Source: an uncultured Gellertiella sp. (GTDB lineage Bacteria > Pseudomonadota > Alphaproteobacteria > Rhizobiales > Rhizobiaceae). From it: DNA of 64,000 nucleotides. Position 1 is the first letter of the stretch. Every line of letters begins with the position of its first letter. The notes under the pieces were generated by a model, which was not told where the DNA came from, did not search any database, and worked only from the letters and a program-made list of their open reading frames with translations. The DNA is taken from contig NZ_OY735139.1 of NCBI RefSeq assembly GCF_963457605.1, forward strand, positions 2,820,001-2,884,000. The letters run 5' to 3'. Positions 18,562 to 27,471 of the stretch are shown piece by piece. A program made the translations under genes and the position numbers.

Positions 18562-18596
18562 AAACGGGGCCGGATGGATCACATCCGGCCCCGTTT
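18562..18596. terminator. bidirectional hairpin terminator between pntB and gcdH
   Basis: Perfect 14-base inverted repeat AAACGGGGCCGGAT / ATCCGGCCCCGTTT with a 7-base loop, located between two convergent genes. A-rich and T-rich ends give each strand a short T-tail, so it can stop both transcripts. Confidence 0.85.
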
Positions 18597-18619
18597 GGTA
18601 TTGTCAGTACGGCTCGCGA

Positions 18620-19834
18620 TCAGAAGAAGGCCTGCAGTCCGGTCTGGGCACGGCCGAGGATCAGCGCATGGACGTCATGCGTGCCCTCATAGGTGTTGAC
18701 CGTCTCGAGATTCTGGGCGTGGCGCATCACATGGTAGCCGATCTGGATGCCGTTGCCGCCATGCATGTCACGGGCGGTGCGGGCGATATCCAGCGCCTTG
18801 CCGCAATTGTTGCGCTTCATCATCGAGATCATTTCCGGCGCAAAGCGGTGCTCGTCCATCAGGCGTCCTACGCGCAGCGAGCCCTGCAGGCCAAGCGTGA
18901 TGTCGGTCTGCATGTCGGCGAGCTTCTTCTGGTAGAGCTGGGTGCCCGCCAGCGGCTTGCCGAACTGGTGGCGGTCGAGGCCGTACTGGCGGGCGCGCAA
19001 CCAGCAATCTTCCGCCGCCCCCATCACGCCCCAGGAAATGCCATAGCGGGCGCGGTTGAGGCAGCCGAACGGCCCGGCAAGGCCGGAGACCCCCGGGAGC
19101 AGCGCATCTTCGCCGACTTCGACGCCATCCAGCACGATTTCCCCGGTGATCGAGGCGCGCAGCGACAGCTTGCCGCCGATCTTCGGGGCCGACAGGCCCT
19201 TCATGCCCTTTTCCAGCACGAAGCCGCGGATCTTGCCATCATGGGCATCGGATTTCGCCCAGACGACGAAGACATCGGCAATCGGCGCGTTGGAGATCCA
19301 CATTTTCGAACCGCGCAGGCGGTAGCCACCGGCGATCTTCTCGGCGCGGGTCTTCATCCCGCCGGGATCGGAGCCCGCATCGGGCTCGGTCAGGCCGAAG
19401 CAGCCGATCAGTTCGCCGGAGACGAGACCAGGCAGATACTTGTCCTTCTGTTCTTCCGAGCCATAGGCATGGATCGGATAGATCACCAGCGACGATTGCA
19501 CGCTCATCATCGAGCGATAGCCGGAATCGATCCGCTCGACTTCCCGCGCCACAAGCCCGTAGGCAACATAATTGGCCCCCGCCGCCCCGTATTTCTCCGG
19601 CAGCGTCAGGCCCAGCAGTCCCGCCCGTCCCATCAGCCGGAACAGATCGGGATCGGTCTGTTCGTTGAGATAGGCTTCCTCGACGCGCGGCAGCAGTTCG
19701 CTTGCCGAAAAGGCGGCAGCGGAATCGCGGATCATCCGCTCTTCCTCGCTCAGCTGGTCTTCGAAGAGGAACGGATCGTTCCAGACAAAGGAGGGGCCTT
19801 TCGAGGCGGCGGCTTGGGAGGGATGATCGGACAC
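18620..19834 (-). CDS. gcdH: glutaryl-CoA dehydrogenase (acyl-CoA dehydrogenase family)
   Basis: FAD enzyme that oxidises and decarboxylates glutaryl-CoA to crotonyl-CoA in lysine, tryptophan and glutarate breakdown. The 404-residue product has the family order: [19 protein letters not shown], the FAD-binding [30 protein letters not shown], and the catalytic Glu in [16 protein letters not shown] near the C terminus, a context typical of GcdH. The start is a GTG preceded by TTGAGGAAC at good spacing; an ATG at 19876 would add 14 residues. It is divergent from a LysR gene, a pairing commonly seen for gcdH, so that regulator probably controls it. Confidence 0.88.
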   Translation of the reverse strand: MSDHPSQAAASKGPSFVWNDPFLFEDQLSEEERMIRDSAAAFSASELLPRVEEAYLNEQTDPDLFRLMGRAGLLGLTLPEKYGAAGANYVAYGLVAREVERIDSGYRSMMSVQSSLVIYPIHAYGSEEQKDKYLPGLVSGELIGCFGLTEPDAGSDPGGMKTRAEKIAGGYRLRGSKMWISNAPIADVFVVWAKSDAHDGKIRGFVLEKGMKGLSAPKIGGKLSLRASITGEIVLDGVEVGEDALLPGVSGLAGPFGCLNRARYGISWGVMGAAEDCWLRARQYGLDRHQFGKPLAGTQLYQKKLADMQTDITLGLQGSLRVGRLMDEHRFAPEMISMMKRNNCGKALDIARTARDMHGGNGIQIGYHVMRHAQNLETVNTYEGTHDVHALILGRAQTGLQAFF

Positions 19835-20029
19835 GTTCGGGTTCCTCAAGGGTTTGGTCAGGGCGGATGATGGCAAGGGTGGGGGTAAATCTCGGGGGGT
19901 GACATTGCCTGTGACGCAACAGGCCCTCGTCTTCCCGCAATTGCCGTCTTGCCCAACCTTATAGCCGTTGCGGCCAAGTCATAAAAACTCTATTTTCCGA
20001 TGAGATCATGCATGGAATGAATAGTCACG

Positions 20030-20956
20030 ATGCGTCCGCGCCGGTTCTTGCCCTCGCTCAGCCTGCTCTCCGCCTTCGAAGCCGTGCTCAGAACCGGATC
20101 GACGGCGGCCGCCGCGCGTGAGCTTGACCTGACGCAGAGCACCGTCAGCCGCCTCGTCCAGACTTTGGAGAACCAGCTTGGCCGCAAACTGTTCGAGCGC
20201 CAGCGCCAGCGGCTGATTGCCACCGAGGCAGCGCTTTCCTACGGGCGCGATGTCACACGGGCGCTGGATCTCATCCAGCGAGCCAGCATGGAACTGACTG
20301 CCAATCCCGGCGGCGGCTCGCTGTCTCTGGCGATCCTGCCTGCCTTCGGCACCCGCTGGCTCGCCCCGCGCCTCGGCCGCTTCCTGGTCAGCCATCCCGG
20401 CATCACCGTCAATCTCTCGACCCGGCTGAAGCGCTTCAATTTCGCCACGGAGAGCTTCGATGCCGCGATCCATTTTGGCCGTGACGACTGGCGCGATGCC
20501 GGGCATATGAAACTCTTCGAGGAGCGGCTGACCGCCTGCATCGCGCCGGATCTGCTCGCCCGCCATCCCGTCCGCAAAGCCGGCGATCTCCATGGATTGC
20601 CGCTGCTGAAGCTCGAAACCAGACCCCGCGCCTGGGAGCTATGGTTTGCCGCACAGGGAGCGGAACCACCGGGGCGCGCCTGCATGGCACCCGGGGGCAC
20701 CAGCGTGGCACCCGGAGTTGCCGGCATGCTGGTCGACCAGTTCGCCACCATGACGCAGGCCGCGATTTCAGGCCTTGGTGTCGCCCTGCTGCCGGATTTT
20801 CTGGCGGAAATCGAATTCGAGGAAGGGCGGCTGGTGCCGCTGCTGCGGAAATCCGTGGCGGGCACCGGCACCTACTGGCTGGTCTGGCCGAACACGCGGG
20901 CCAATTACCCGCCGCTCGAGGCGTTCAGGACCTGGCTTGCCGGCGAACTGGCCTGA
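20030..20956 (+). CDS. LysR family transcriptional regulator (GcvA-like)
   Basis: 308 residues. The N-terminal winged HTH reads SLLSAFEAVLRTGSTAAAARELDLTQSTVSRLVQTLENQLG, and the substrate-binding domain follows (LAILPAFGTRWLAPRLGRFL; a terminal VWPNTRANYPPLEAFRTWL). The RWLAPRLGRF pattern places it in the GcvA/AmpR-like branch. It is divergent from the glutaryl-CoA dehydrogenase gene with about 195 bases between them, so regulation of that gene by glutarate or a related metabolite is a fair inference. Convergent with recX, 10 bases apart. Confidence 0.9.
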   Translation: MRPRRFLPSLSLLSAFEAVLRTGSTAAAARELDLTQSTVSRLVQTLENQLGRKLFERQRQRLIATEAALSYGRDVTRALDLIQRASMELTANPGGGSLSLAILPAFGTRWLAPRLGRFLVSHPGITVNLSTRLKRFNFATESFDAAIHFGRDDWRDAGHMKLFEERLTACIAPDLLARHPVRKAGDLHGLPLLKLETRPRAWELWFAAQGAEPPGRACMAPGGTSVAPGVAGMLVDQFATMTQAAISGLGVALLPDFLAEIEFEEGRLVPLLRKSVAGTGTYWLVWPNTRANYPPLEAFRTWLAGELA

Positions 20957-20966
20957 ACACGCGGTC

Positions 20967-21530
20967 TCAATCGAAAAGACCGGTTCCGGCTTCCAGCTCT
21001 TCCAGTTCTTCGGGCGTGAGGTTGAGGACCCGGCTGGCAATGGCCGCCGAATAGCCGTTTCGGGCGAAGGCGGAAAACTCCTTTGCCTTGCGCCTGTCAT
21101 CGAGTTCCACCTTCCGGTAGGGGCCAAAGCCGCGCTTTCGGGCATAGTTGATCGCCGAGGCGAGATCATCGACCTCTTCGATGCTTGTGGCAATCAGCGC
21201 GCGATCCACCCCCTTGGTGGAGAGGTCGCGGGCAATGCGGCGTTTCGAATGGCCGCTGCGCGCGCCCCTCCGGGTCTTGATCTCTGCATAATGGCGGTCG
21301 TCGAGAAATTTGTGCTCGTTGCAGAAATCGATGCCATGCCGGGCAATCGTGACGGCAAGTTCGGGCGATATGCCGTCGAATTTCGACAGCGCCTTCTTTC
21401 TCAGCGCCTCGAACAGCTCGCGCTCGCTCATCATCTTCTGGTTCAGGCGGTAGAGGCAGGAATTCCTCACCCAGGACAGCATGCGCGCCGTCGGCCCGGC
21501 GGCAACGGGCGCGTCAGGGTCATCACGCAT
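20967..21530 (-). CDS. recX: regulatory protein RecX
   Basis: 187 residues from the chosen ATG. RecX proteins bind RecA filaments and dampen recombination. Family marks: ALRKKALSKFDGISPELAVTIARHG, FLDDRHYAEIKTRRGARSGHSKRRIARDL, and KRGFGPYRKVELD, which form the three-helix repeats. The open frame continues upstream to 21761 but there it translates a mosaic palindromic repeat, so that extension is an artefact. A GTG at 21548 is an alternative. RecA is not adjacent here. The C terminus ends NLTPEELEELEAGTGLFD, acidic as in other RecX proteins. Confidence 0.85.
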   Translation of the reverse strand: MRDDPDAPVAAGPTARMLSWVRNSCLYRLNQKMMSERELFEALRKKALSKFDGISPELAVTIARHGIDFCNEHKFLDDRHYAEIKTRRGARSGHSKRRIARDLSTKGVDRALIATSIEEVDDLASAINYARKRGFGPYRKVELDDRRKAKEFSAFARNGYSAAIASRVLNLTPEELEELEAGTGLFD

Positions 21531-21664
21531 GAAATCGGGATCCGTCACGGCGGCGCAACTCGGTCTGCTGGTTGAAGACCGGGCGAAACTATCCGACAAA
21601 GCCTTGATCGGGAAGCCGGTTTCCGGGAGCCCGTGAGGGCTCCCGGTTCTGGAGCTGTCAGCCT

Positions 21665-21767
21665 TAGAGTCTGTCAGGTTCATATTGAACCAGACAGACT
21701 CTAAGGCCCTTTGTTTTCGTTTGTCTTTTCGGGAAAACCGGATTCCACTTTTCCCTGACAAACTCTA
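21665..21767. repeat. RIME-like mosaic palindromic repeat, full compact copy
   Basis: Two-palindrome repeat between recX and the MttB-type gene. The first hairpin pairs AGAGTCTGTC-AGGTTC with GAACCAGACAGACTCT. The second pairs GTTTGTC...GGGAAAA with TTTTCCCTGACAAAC. About 85 per cent identical by eye to the copy at 33949-34052 over its whole length. It abuts the stop of the minus-strand methyltransferase gene and may terminate it. Confidence 0.85.
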
Positions 21768-23327
21768 GCCGGCGCGCATCGCGGAGGCGGGCAGGCGGAC
21801 CGGATAGCGGGCGCGGATTTCGGCGTCGAGTTCCGCGGAGACATGGTCGGGATAGTGGGTCGAGAGAATGTCGTTCACCCGCTTTGCGGCGCGCTCCACC
21901 ACATTGTGGCGGCCCATCTCGTTCCATTCATTCGGGCTCTTGCGGTCGCCGATATCAGGATAGATATATTCCTTTTTCATCAGCTTCAGCGTCTGCTCGG
22001 CCCCGAGGAAATGGCCGGGGCCTTCGAGGCAGACGGAGCGGATGGTTTCGAGCGACAGGGAATCGGAGGTGACCTCGATGCCACGGATGGTGCGCTGCAC
22101 CGCGCCGATGATGTCATTGTCGATCACCACCTGTTCGAGGCTGAAGCCGAGCAGGCTTGCCATCATGCCTGCCGATTCATAGATCAGGTTTGCCCCGGCA
22201 TTGCCGACCAGCGCGTGGTTATAGGCCTTCTCATAGCCCGACTGGGCGTCCGGGATCTTTGAATCCGTCATGCCGGATGCGGTGCCGCAGGTCAGGTCAT
22301 AGAACTGCGCCATCTGGGCAGAGGCTGCCGACAGCAGCGCCTGTTCCGGGCTGCCGCCCGACATCGCGCCGGTGCGCAGATCCGAGATGAAGCAATAGGT
22401 GCCGAAGATCGCCGGCGCGCCCGGCTTGATGGCGTTGACATAGACGAGACCTGCGAGGCACTCTGCCACTTCGAGCGCCAGCGCACCGGCAAGGGCGGCA
22501 GGCGAGGTGGCCCCGGCCTGGCCGGCCGAAACCAGAAATACCGGCATGCCGGATTCGACTGCCAGTTCCAGGCAGTCGCAGGCATCGGCGGCAAAGCGCA
22601 GCGGCGGCACGACGAAGCAGTTCGACTGGCTGACAAACGGCCGCTCGCGCCATTTCTTCTCGCCGCCGGAAATCATGTGCAGCATGTCGAGGCTGGCCTT
22701 CATCTGGGCGCGGTCGACCCAGCTGGTGCCGACATGCTTTGTGGTGCCGGTGACGGAGGCGTAGCAGGTGTTGAAATCCATTTCGAAGGGATCGGTGAGA
22801 TCGCGGCAGACGACGGTGCGCTGGAAGAAATGCACGTGTTCCATCGCATCGACCAGACGCGCGGTATCATAGAGGTCGCGGGTGGTGGATTCCCGGTAGG
22901 CACCCGTCACCGCGTCGACCATGTTGACCGCCGCACCGGCGGTGCCGAAATAGACCTTGTCGCCCCAGGGCTCCATGTCATGCCGGGGGTCCTGGCCATG
23001 CAGGACGAAATGCCGCGCGGCCTTGGCGAGGGTGTCCTCGACCAGCGCCCGCGGATAGAGCAGGCGGCCTTCGCTGGTGAGCTTTGCCCCGGCGCGGGTC
23101 ATGATCTCAATGCCGCTCGGGGTGGCCTGCGCCATACCGATCTGCTCGAGAATGTCGAGCGCGGTTTCATGGACCTGCAGCACCTGGGCCTGGGTGAGAG
23201 GCTTGTAAAGCCCGCCGCTCATGCCGGGCGAAACCGGGCCTTCGCCCGAGGGCATGCGCACCCCATGCTTGGCGCGGCGCGCATCGCGTCCGCTGCGGCG
23301 CGGCTGTTCCATGATGATCTGATCCAT
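21765..23327 (-). CDS. trimethylamine methyltransferase family protein (MttB-like, non-pyrrolysine)
   Basis: 520 residues of the MttB superfamily (PF06253). The frame has no internal amber codon, so it is the non-pyrrolysine branch, whose characterised members demethylate glycine betaine or other quaternary amines onto a corrinoid protein. Visible features: LTQAQVLQVHETALDILEQIG near the N terminus, KVYFGTAGAAVNMVD, a glycine/alanine-rich barrel middle, and the C-terminal IIGAVQRTIRG. The start at MDQIIMEQPRR is preferred; upstream in-frame residues look untranslated. No corrinoid protein or methyl-carrier gene lies in the window. The substrate is unknown. Confidence 0.85.
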   Translation of the reverse strand: MDQIIMEQPRRSGRDARRAKHGVRMPSGEGPVSPGMSGGLYKPLTQAQVLQVHETALDILEQIGMAQATPSGIEIMTRAGAKLTSEGRLLYPRALVEDTLAKAARHFVLHGQDPRHDMEPWGDKVYFGTAGAAVNMVDAVTGAYRESTTRDLYDTARLVDAMEHVHFFQRTVVCRDLTDPFEMDFNTCYASVTGTTKHVGTSWVDRAQMKASLDMLHMISGGEKKWRERPFVSQSNCFVVPPLRFAADACDCLELAVESGMPVFLVSAGQAGATSPAALAGALALEVAECLAGLVYVNAIKPGAPAIFGTYCFISDLRTGAMSGGSPEQALLSAASAQMAQFYDLTCGTASGMTDSKIPDAQSGYEKAYNHALVGNAGANLIYESAGMMASLLGFSLEQVVIDNDIIGAVQRTIRGIEVTSDSLSLETIRSVCLEGPGHFLGAEQTLKLMKKEYIYPDIGDRKSPNEWNEMGRHNVVERAAKRVNDILSTHYPDHVSAELDAEIRARYPVRLPASAMRAG

Positions 23328-23916
23328 TTTCTTCTTGTCCCGTGTTCCCAGTAAAATGATCGGGCACCTGCCGCCGCTGCTGCTCACCGATACCGGAAGA
23401 ATCCGCACCATCGCCGGACAGGAAAGCCTTGGACATCTCGCCACGACATGCAGCGTATCAGCGTTCAACACTGCTTACAATTTTCAACAGACATGAATTC
23501 AAGTAATTGAAATAAATAGAGTGCTTCATAAAATCGGTTACAATGCTTGACAGTTTTACAGCTGCGTCAGGCGCGGCGAAGACGGGCAGGCGTGACCTGC
23601 CGTGGCCAGGAAAGCACGGCCAGCGTGGATACTGCCCTCGAAGACCTGCTCTTGGCGGCAGATGATGACGCGCATGCTTGTTGGCGTACTATGCGTCGAT
23701 AGTGTCTGAACATGCGCTATGAAACCAACGACAGCGGTCGGGCTTCTGGAGTTTGTCAGGGAAAAGTGGAATCCGGTTTTCCCGCGCAAACTCGTTTGCG
23801 CGAAAAGACAAACGAAAACAAAGAAAATCAGAGTGTGTCAGGTTCAATGGGCACCAGGTCAATATCCCGACAACGATCCCCTGCCTGCGCGTGGCGGCAG
23901 GGGAACTGGCGATCCG
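23328..23916. other. 589-base stretch without a gene
   Basis: Holds the promoter region of the MttB-type gene (AT-rich, about 23480-23530, with ATTCAAGTAATTGAAATAAAT, which contains an inverted ATTCAA/TTGAAT-like pair) and, toward the other end, an inverted mosaic repeat. No protein-like frame is seen. Confidence 0.45.
23746..23848. repeat. RIME-like mosaic repeat, inverted copy with extra palindrome
   Basis: Reads the repeat backwards relative to the copies at 21.7 and 34.0 kb: GGAGTTTGTCAGGGAAAAG, TGGAATCCGGTTTTCCC, then AAAGACAAACGAAAACAAAG and a degraded end (GAGTGTGTCAGGTTCAATG). The spacer contains an added palindrome GCGCAAAC-TC-GTTTGCGC not present in the compact copies. It lies downstream of the copper chaperone gene. 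Confidence 0.75.
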
Positions 23917-24423
23917 TCAGTTGCCGGTTGCGTGATGCTGGTGGGCGCTGTCGTCGTCGCCTCCCTTGCCATCCGGGGAGTCCACATGGAACTCCACCTC
24001 AACCGCGCCTGCCGTTTCAAAATGCAGGGTGGCGTCAAAGGTTTCGCCTTCCACAAAGGGATCGGCGACGGATTTGAACATCACATGCGCCCCGCCATGG
24101 CTGAGTTTGACGGTCTTTCCGGCAGGCAGCGGAATGCCGTCTTTTAGCGCCCGCATCTTCATCACGTCGTTTTCCATCGACATCTGGTGCAGTTCCACTT
24201 TCCCGGAGCGGTCGGTGGTGACTGACAGCAGCCGGTCGTCCGCCGTGCCGTGGTTGATGATGGTCATGAACCCGCCGCCCACTGCCGCTCCCGGCAGCAT
24301 GGCCGGGGCGTGCGGGTGGACGATTTCGAGCGAGCCCGCCTTGATTTCATGGGCAAGGGCCGGGCTGAACAGCAGGCAGGGCAGGCTCAGGGCGAGGGTA
24401 ATGAGAAAGATCAGGTTTTTCAT
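23917..24423 (-). CDS. copper chaperone PCu(A)C
   Basis: 168-residue secreted protein with a clear signal peptide (MKNLIFLITLALSLPCLLFSPALAH). PCu(A)C proteins bind Cu(I) in the periplasm and help load the CuA site of cytochrome oxidase. The binding ligands fit the family: H in VHPHAPAML, M in GGGFMTIINHG, H/M in VELHQMSMENDVMKMR, and H/M in LSHGGAHVMF. The C terminus carries an extra His-rich tail (DDDSAHQHHATGN). An AGGAAC site precedes the ATG. It ends the copper-linked set with the PepSY protein 39 bases upstream. Confidence 0.9.
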   Translation of the reverse strand: MKNLIFLITLALSLPCLLFSPALAHEIKAGSLEIVHPHAPAMLPGAAVGGGFMTIINHGTADDRLLSVTTDRSGKVELHQMSMENDVMKMRALKDGIPLPAGKTVKLSHGGAHVMFKSVADPFVEGETFDATLHFETAGAVEVEFHVDSPDGKGGDDDSAHQHHATGN

Positions 24424-24462
24424 GGCCGTTCCTTTCAGGAATGGGTGCGAAGGGCGCAAGCG

Positions 24463-25893
24463 TCAGCGAACCAGGTTCTTCAGTGCGGAAATGCGCGAGA
24501 TGACGAGGACGTCAAGGGTGAGTATGGCGACCAGTGTCAGGCCGGTCAGCGGCAGGAACAGCGACAGGCCGACGATCAGCAGCACCAGCCCGTTCATCAG
24601 CGGTGCCGAAGACGGCAGGGGCGGCGGTGCCAGGCGGAAAGCCAGCTTCGGACGGCGCAGCCACCACATCGCCACGCCGGAGAGGCAGAGCGCGATCACG
24701 CTGGTGCAGTAGAGCGTGTTGAGCGCGATGTTCCACCAGCCAAGCTGGCCTTCATGCAGCGCAATGCTGACGGCCATCGCCTTGCCCGGCAGCGAATAGT
24801 CGGCAAAGGCGGCGGAGGCGAGGATCTTGCCGCTGTACTGGTCGACATGCACGGTGCGGTCGGCGGTCGGGCTGGAACTGTCATAGCTCATGGAATCCTG
24901 CGACAGGGTCCACACGCCGGTGGCATCGGCGGGATAGGCGACCTGGAACCGCCCGGCAAAGCCGATGGCGCGCCCAAGCGCCACGACGGATTCCAGATTG
25001 ACGCGCATGCCCTCGGGAAGCCCGGCAATGCCTGCCTGGGAGCCGGATTTCGGCATCAGCGTCTGTTCGAGCGCCCAGGGTACTTCCTTCAGGTTGCCGC
25101 TGTTGAGGCTGGCATGGGTCTTGTCGGACAGCGGGACATTGTCCCATTTCTGCGCCGGAAATGTGCTCCAGGCCTGAACCAGCTTGCCGCCCCAGACCGG
25201 GGTCCAGGCAAGGCCGGAGAGGAGGAAGAACAGCAGCACGACGGACAGCCAGATGCCGGTGAACTGGTGCAGCGATTTCCAGAAGGCCCGGCCGGTTTCG
25301 GCAAGGTTGAGGCTGAGAGCGCGGCCAAGGCTGGTGCCGTTGCGCGGCCACCAGAGATAAAGGCCGGTGACGAGCAGGATGATGCCGAAACCGGCAGCAA
25401 TTTCGATCAATGTGTCGCCCGGACCATTGTTGGCACCCCACAGCAGCTTGCCATGGATGCTGGTGGCAAAATCGTTCCAGGTCCCCTCGCGGGCCCGGTC
25501 CTGAAGCAGGCTGCCGGTATAGGGGTCCATCGCCAGCATCCGGTCGCCATTGCCGGTGCCGACGGCAAAGAGGGCAGGCGTGCTGTTGTCATAGGGCGCC
25601 ACATATTTCTGGATGACGCCCTCGGGATAGAGCCGGTGGACCGCGGCGCCGAGATCGGTCAGGCGCAGCGCCTCTGCCTGCGGCGTGACATGCAGCCGGT
25701 CGCCATATTCGGGCGCAATGGCGGTGAACCACAGGATGATCAGGCCGGTAACCGACAGCATCAGCAGAAAGGGGATGACGAACAGGCCGGCATAGAAATG
25801 CCAGCGCCAGACGGCGAAATAGAGGCTGCGCGCCAGGGGCTGTGGGGCAGCCGGCGGAGCGGCCATGGAAAAAGAAGATGCAGATTCAGGCAT
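24463..25893 (-). CDS. PepSY-associated TM helix domain protein
   Basis: 476-residue inner-membrane protein of the PiuB/PepSY family. The N-terminal helix follows SLYFAVWRWHFYAGLFVIPF, the family's opening signature. Large periplasmic PepSY regions are next (with HVDQYSGKILASAAF in the second), then helices IALHEGQLGWWNIALN and a C-terminal pair of helices. These proteins accompany iron or copper uptake systems and may reduce metal ions. The start MPESASSFSM was chosen over an earlier in-frame ATG (25980) because the earlier residues are Cys/Pro-rich and lack a ribosome site. It lies between a DUF2946-like gene and PCu(A)C, a common copper-acquisition grouping. Confidence 0.85.
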   Translation of the reverse strand: MPESASSFSMAAPPAAPQPLARSLYFAVWRWHFYAGLFVIPFLLMLSVTGLIILWFTAIAPEYGDRLHVTPQAEALRLTDLGAAVHRLYPEGVIQKYVAPYDNSTPALFAVGTGNGDRMLAMDPYTGSLLQDRAREGTWNDFATSIHGKLLWGANNGPGDTLIEIAAGFGIILLVTGLYLWWPRNGTSLGRALSLNLAETGRAFWKSLHQFTGIWLSVVLLFFLLSGLAWTPVWGGKLVQAWSTFPAQKWDNVPLSDKTHASLNSGNLKEVPWALEQTLMPKSGSQAGIAGLPEGMRVNLESVVALGRAIGFAGRFQVAYPADATGVWTLSQDSMSYDSSSPTADRTVHVDQYSGKILASAAFADYSLPGKAMAVSIALHEGQLGWWNIALNTLYCTSVIALCLSGVAMWWLRRPKLAFRLAPPPLPSSAPLMNGLVLLIVGLSLFLPLTGLTLVAILTLDVLVISRISALKNLVR

Positions 25894-26041
25894 GTCAAAA
25901 GGTCCGTTTTCGGACCGGGTCCTGCCATCAGGGGTGCATGCAGCACATCCGGGGCCTGCACAGGCACGCAGGCGAGTCATCGCAGGCAGTGAAACCGGTC
26001 AACACTCAGAACACGTCATGGCCCAGAGACCAGACGCAGGC

Positions 26042-26449
26042 TCAGGCGGTGACGGCAGATGCAGGCGGGGCGCGGGGTTGCGCATTGGGGGGGAAGAGCA
26101 GGCGGCGGAAGGCTTCCGGCGTCCATGGCCGCATCGCAACCACCACGACCGGCAGGTTCGGGGGCGTCGTTTCGGCAGGCGTGTGCAGCAGGACGGAGGC
26201 GCTGATCCTGCACGCCTCGCAGGACTTGTCGGCGACCGTCTTGTCCTTGTGGGTATCACCGGTGCTGCCGGGAAGGCAGAGCACCGGCAGGGTTCCGTCC
26301 GGCAGGCCAAAGGCGGCCATTTCGTAGGGCGTGTCCGCCTGCGGCATCGGCATCCGGTGGGCAAAGCCGACGGACAGGAGGGCGAGTGCGCAGACAAGGC
26401 GCACCAGCATTCCCCCCAGCATCCCGCAATGCCCGTCTCCGGCTTTCAT
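26042..26449 (-). CDS. DUF2946-like small secreted or membrane protein
   Basis: About 135 residues. It begins with a hydrophobic segment (MLVRLVCALALLSVGFAH) that acts as signal peptide or membrane anchor. It then has two cysteine features (LPVLCLPGS and CEACRIS) and a proline-rich end with RAPPASA. Layout and position (first in a set with PepSY and PCu(A)C proteins) match the DUF2946 group often found in copper-related loci. Start uncertain: 26503, 26449 and 26422 are all in frame; 26449 places the helix at a usual distance. Confidence 0.55.
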   Translation of the reverse strand: MKAGDGHCGMLGGMLVRLVCALALLSVGFAHRMPMPQADTPYEMAAFGLPDGTLPVLCLPGSTGDTHKDKTVADKSCEACRISASVLLHTPAETTPPNLPVVVVAMRPWTPEAFRRLLFPPNAQPRAPPASAVTA

Positions 26450-26522
26450 CCGCCACCCAATCCGCAGTCCTTGCCATCCCTGATGGCTTTCTGCCGCAGA
26501 CACAATGCGGCATCCTGCCTCA

Positions 26523-27392
26523 TCAGGCTTTCGAGCGCCAGGGCACCAGCCAGGTTTCGAGCCTGCGCATCCCGTAGGAGAACAGGAAGGCGCAGAAGGC
26601 GATGATGATGATGCCGACGAAGACCACGTCGGTGGCGAGAAAATGCGAGGCGGACATGGTCATGAAGCCGATGCCCTTGGTCGAGGCGATCAGTTCGGCA
26701 GCGACAAGCGTGCCCCAGCCGACGCCGAGCGCGATGCGGATTCCGGTGAGGATTTCCGGCAGGGCCGAGGGCAGCACGATATCGGTGAACAGCTGCCAGC
26801 GCGAGGCCCCGAGCGTCAGAGCGGCATGGACCCGTTCCACCGGCAGTGCCCGCACGCCCGCCTGCGCCGACAGGCAGATCGGCGCGAACATCGCCAGCAC
26901 CAGCAGCGTGATCTTCGAGGTCTCGCCGATCCCCAGCCAGATGATCATCAGCGGCAGATAGGCGAGTGGCGGCAGCGGCCAGTAGAATTCGATGGGTGTG
27001 TCGAGGATGCCCTTGACCCAGCGGTTCAGCCCCATCAGCAAGCCGAGCGGCACGCCGAGGGCGGCAGCAATCAGCGCTGCGGTGAGGATGCGAAACAGGC
27101 TGGCCCCCAGATGCTCGCCGAAGCTCGCACCCGCATAGCCGTTTTCATAGACGAGGCGTGCCTGGGTCCAGACTTCGGCGGGCGAGGGCAGGAACAGGTG
27201 ATTGACCCAATGGAAGCGGCTCGCCGCCTGCCAGAGCAGGAGCAGGGCGGCACCGGTGACAAGGCTGATCACCAATGTGGAGGATTGCCCGGTGCCAAAA
27301 CCGCGCGGCTTGACCAGGCGGGGTGTCTTCGCCGGAGCGGGCAGGGGGCGGGTGGATTGCACCGCGTCATAGGTGGCGTTTTCGATGGTCAC
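26523..27392 (-). CDS. tauC: ABC transporter permease, taurine/sulfonate type
   Basis: Inner-membrane permease, 289 residues, of the TauC/SsuC family with six predicted helices. The signature loop is EAA-like: GASRWQLFTDIVLPSALPEILTGIRIALGVGWGTLVAAELI, characteristic of sulfonate and nitrate permeases. The start is a GTG with a CAGGAGAAC site at proper spacing, which removes 82 artefactual residues from the open frame. It is last in the order tauA, tauB, tauC on the minus strand. Confidence 0.88.
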   Translation of the reverse strand: MTIENATYDAVQSTRPLPAPAKTPRLVKPRGFGTGQSSTLVISLVTGAALLLLWQAASRFHWVNHLFLPSPAEVWTQARLVYENGYAGASFGEHLGASLFRILTAALIAAALGVPLGLLMGLNRWVKGILDTPIEFYWPLPPLAYLPLMIIWLGIGETSKITLLVLAMFAPICLSAQAGVRALPVERVHAALTLGASRWQLFTDIVLPSALPEILTGIRIALGVGWGTLVAAELIASTKGIGFMTMSASHFLATDVVFVGIIIIAFCAFLFSYGMRRLETWLVPWRSKA

Positions 27393-27471
27393 GGGGTTCT
27401 CCTGACGGGAAAAGCGTGAAGCGCTGCAGGCTCTGGCAGGTCGCTCCGGCATGGTTTTGCAAACTCCGGCT

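Noticed and set aside
23472-23560. Cobalamin or other riboswitch before the MttB-type gene
   Set aside because: No conserved core box seen; only AT-rich promoter-like sequence.
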